Source: Peptococcaceae bacterium UBA3933 (lineage in GTDB: Bacteria > Bacillota > Peptococcia > Peptococcales > BICA1-8). From it: a stretch of 7,917 nucleotides of DNA. Below are positions 6,477-7,917 of this stretch, piece after piece; within the stretch, counting starts at the first letter, position 1; each line of letters starts with the position of its first letter. The stretch covers positions 10,519 through 18,435 of the forward strand of contig DGEF01000075.1 of assembly GCA_002385805.1 (NCBI GenBank), in the 5' to 3' direction. Both the position numbers and the translations under genes were made by a program. Below the pieces are notes generated by a model, which saw nothing but the letters and a program-made list of their open reading frames with translations, made no database searches and was not told the DNA's origin.

Positions 6477-6520
6477 ACCCAAATTCTATAGAGGGTGGGT
6501 ATTTTTTTTACCTCCTCTAG
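6477..6520 (+). terminator. weak terminator-like region with competing stems
   Basis: ACCC (6477-6480) can pair with GGGT (6497-6500), followed by ATTTTTTTT (6501-6509), a poor terminator stem with a good U-tract. The same bases can form another hairpin, TAGAGG (6489-6494) with CCTCTA (6514-6519) plus GGTA with TACC, which places the T-run in the loop. This is probably where argH transcription ends, but the structure is uncertain. Confidence 0.35.
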
Positions 6521-6555
6521 AATAAGGGGTTGAGGGGCCTATCAAAAAATTAAAT

Positions 6556-7230
6556 GTGAAAGGTTTGACTTTCAAAAATCGATTGGAAACCATAAAAGTT
6601 TTGATTATTTATCGGTATATTTCTCTGGTAGTAACGTCTTTATTTTTCTTATTTGGGGATATTACCCAAAGCATATACACTAAAGCTTTTATTATTACTT
6701 CCATTTCTATTGCTGCTATTGTACTAAATTATGTCTACTTTAGCATTTGGGACTGTAGGTCAAAGGTCGGGTTATTAATCCTTATTGAAACCATCGGTAA
6801 CACCTTAATTTTAATACCCTCTGGAGGTATCAACAGTCCCTATGTTTGGTATTCGCTAAATACTTTGCTCATATCATCTGTACAATTCGGTAAAAAGTTT
6901 GTCTGGTTAAATCTATTTATTTATCTATTTGGCTCAACTGGGCTCTTTCTTGTTCTGTTTCAAGCAGAAGGTCTTACTCTATTTACTAACAGTAAAAACT
7001 TAATACTTAGTCTAATTCTAATCACTTATGCAATTCAGTTACTTATCGATTATTCCCAAAAAATTGAAAGTAAAAACACGATACTTAATGCAACCAATCA
7101 ACAATTAATTCTAGCCAATAATAAAATAAAAGATTCTATAAATTATATTATGTATTTATTGCAGAATATAATTGGCCAGAGGGGGGTGCGGAATTTTATC
7201 TTGCAAAAAACAGTACACAGGATGGTTTAA
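6556..7230 (+). pseudogene. truncated membrane sensor of a histidine kinase (kinase domain missing)
   Basis: The 224-residue frame has about six hydrophobic segments (near 14-33, 43-63, 71-88, 97-112, 115-135 and 147-165). A polar helical linker follows from about 166 to 205, of the kind that leads into the dimerisation and kinase domains of membrane sensor kinases. SGGINSPYVWYSLN (89-102) is the type of loop I associate with such clostridial sensors. The frame stops at 7228-7230 after an unrelated tail (about 207-224), with no H-box, no ATPase domain and no kinase domain in the other frames downstream. The GTG start at 6556 is weak: GAGGGG (6532-6537) is 18 nt away and a stop at 6523 limits extension. 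I read it as a remnant left by a deletion. A standalone membrane sensor is less likely. Confidence 0.6.
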
Positions 7231-7837
7231 TGTTTACGGAGTAATTCAACCATTATTCATAGATATAGATGAACACTGGGCAGAAGTTACCACCAATAGA
7301 ATGAACGGGTTAGGTATAATTGAGGGATATCCGGGAGAAGGCCTAGTTCGTACTGCTCGATTAGATCGGAATATCACCAGAGCGGAGTTCATATCTTTAC
7401 TATTTAGGCTGTTAAATATTAATCCGGATAATCTTATTCTGGAAACCTATGACTACGATGAAGCACATGCAATTTTAGAGGAGTACTTCGAAAACTTTGC
7501 AGAGATTCCCAAATGGGTTGTAGAAGTGCTAGCCGCCTCTACAAAAGCAGGTCTTGTTGATGCAAGTGAAGGTGTATTTTTAGCCAATGAACCTATCACC
7601 CGCTTAGAAGCTGCAGTTATGGTTAGCAAAGCATTTAAGATATTGGAACAATATCAGCCCATAGATTTAACACAATTTAAGGACGCAAAGGATATTCCTG
7701 ATTGGGCTCAAGCTTCCTTAGCTGAAGATGTTATTGAGGGGTATCCTGATAGTACCTTTAGACCAGATAATTTCATAACTAGAGCAGAAGCTTTAACTGT
7801 GTTGAGGCGGTTGTTTATCATAGGTATGGGGTTATAA
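7172..7837 (+). pseudogene. SLH-domain protein remnant (C-terminal cell-surface anchor)
   Basis: The frame encodes three S-layer-homology repeats, the module that anchors exported proteins to pyruvylated wall polymer. Numbered from 7172 they are about 29-82 (with NITRAEF), 109-158 (PITRLEA, degenerate) and 169-215 (GYPDSTFRPDNFITRAEA). No signal peptide is present. The nominal start TTG 7172 has no ribosome site and encodes a non-family stretch, and the next in-frame ATG (7301) is inside the first repeat, also without one. SLH3 is 4 residues shorter than SLH1 between its Trp and the GYP motif, consistent with decay. It overlaps the sensor remnant in another frame by 59 bp. Probably the tail of a larger surface protein fused here by deletion, and not expected to be exported. 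Confidence 0.7.
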
Positions 7838-7858
7838 AACAAATAATTATATAGGTAG

Positions 7859-7893
7859 ATGCGGCTGGGGATTAATTTCCCACCGCATTTTTT
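7859..7893 (+). terminator. intrinsic terminator after the SLH remnant
   Basis: ATGCGG (7859-7864) pairs with CCGCAT (7883-7888). After a bulged C the stem continues as TGGGGA (7866-7871) against TTCCCA (7877-7882), with one G-U pair and loop TTAAT. It ends in six T (7888-7893). It is the strongest G+C-rich terminator in the window and presumably belonged to the original surface-protein gene. Confidence 0.9.
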
Positions 7894-7917
7894 AATGTCC
7901 TTAAGTATAATTATTTT

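Noticed and set aside
6351..6555. Riboswitch (for example c-di-GMP type) upstream of the sensor remnant
   Set aside because: The hairpins lack the conserved core sequences of the classes I can recognise; only generic stems are visible.

Overview
The window looks like chromosome of a low-GC Gram-positive anaerobe in the Bacillota, probably Clostridia. The support is A/T-rich coding with strong AGGAGG-type ribosome sites, frequent TTG/GTG starts, ArgR-type operators, U-tract terminators and an S-layer-homology (SLH) coding remnant. I cannot name a genus from the sequence alone.

Layout. Positions 1-522 hold the C-terminal part of argD (acetylornithine aminotransferase). A Nudix hydrolase of the CoA-pyrophosphatase type (496-1125) lies on the opposite strand and overlaps the end of argD tail to tail by 27 bp. 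A divergent region (1126-1220) carries a minus-strand extended -10 promoter and, on the plus strand, a hairpin that buries the ribosome site of the next gene. That gene encodes an M20-family amidohydrolase (1221-2342) and ends in a strong intrinsic terminator. Next come argF (2435-3367), argG (3484-4686) and argH (4974-6350), the last three steps from ornithine to arginine. The argF promoter is covered by two ARG-box-like operators separated by 2 bp, as expected for ArgR/AhrC repression by arginine.

The 287-bp argG-argH gap holds the most unusual element: about seven units of 28-30 bp, each opening with the palindrome GATGCATC or a variant. Most of the middle segments contain a second small dyad. 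The last two units can form a U-tract terminator, so the array could be a multi-state RNA switch or a protein-binding array ahead of argH.

After argH the sequence becomes a gene graveyard. A 6-helix sensor kinase N-terminus (6556-7230) breaks off before any kinase domain and runs into a different-frame SLH-domain remnant with no start codon or signal peptide, closed by an intact terminator (7859-7893).

The intact genes form an arginine biosynthesis locus. The M20 enzyme may supply or salvage an amino acid such as ornithine, but its substrate is not determinable here.
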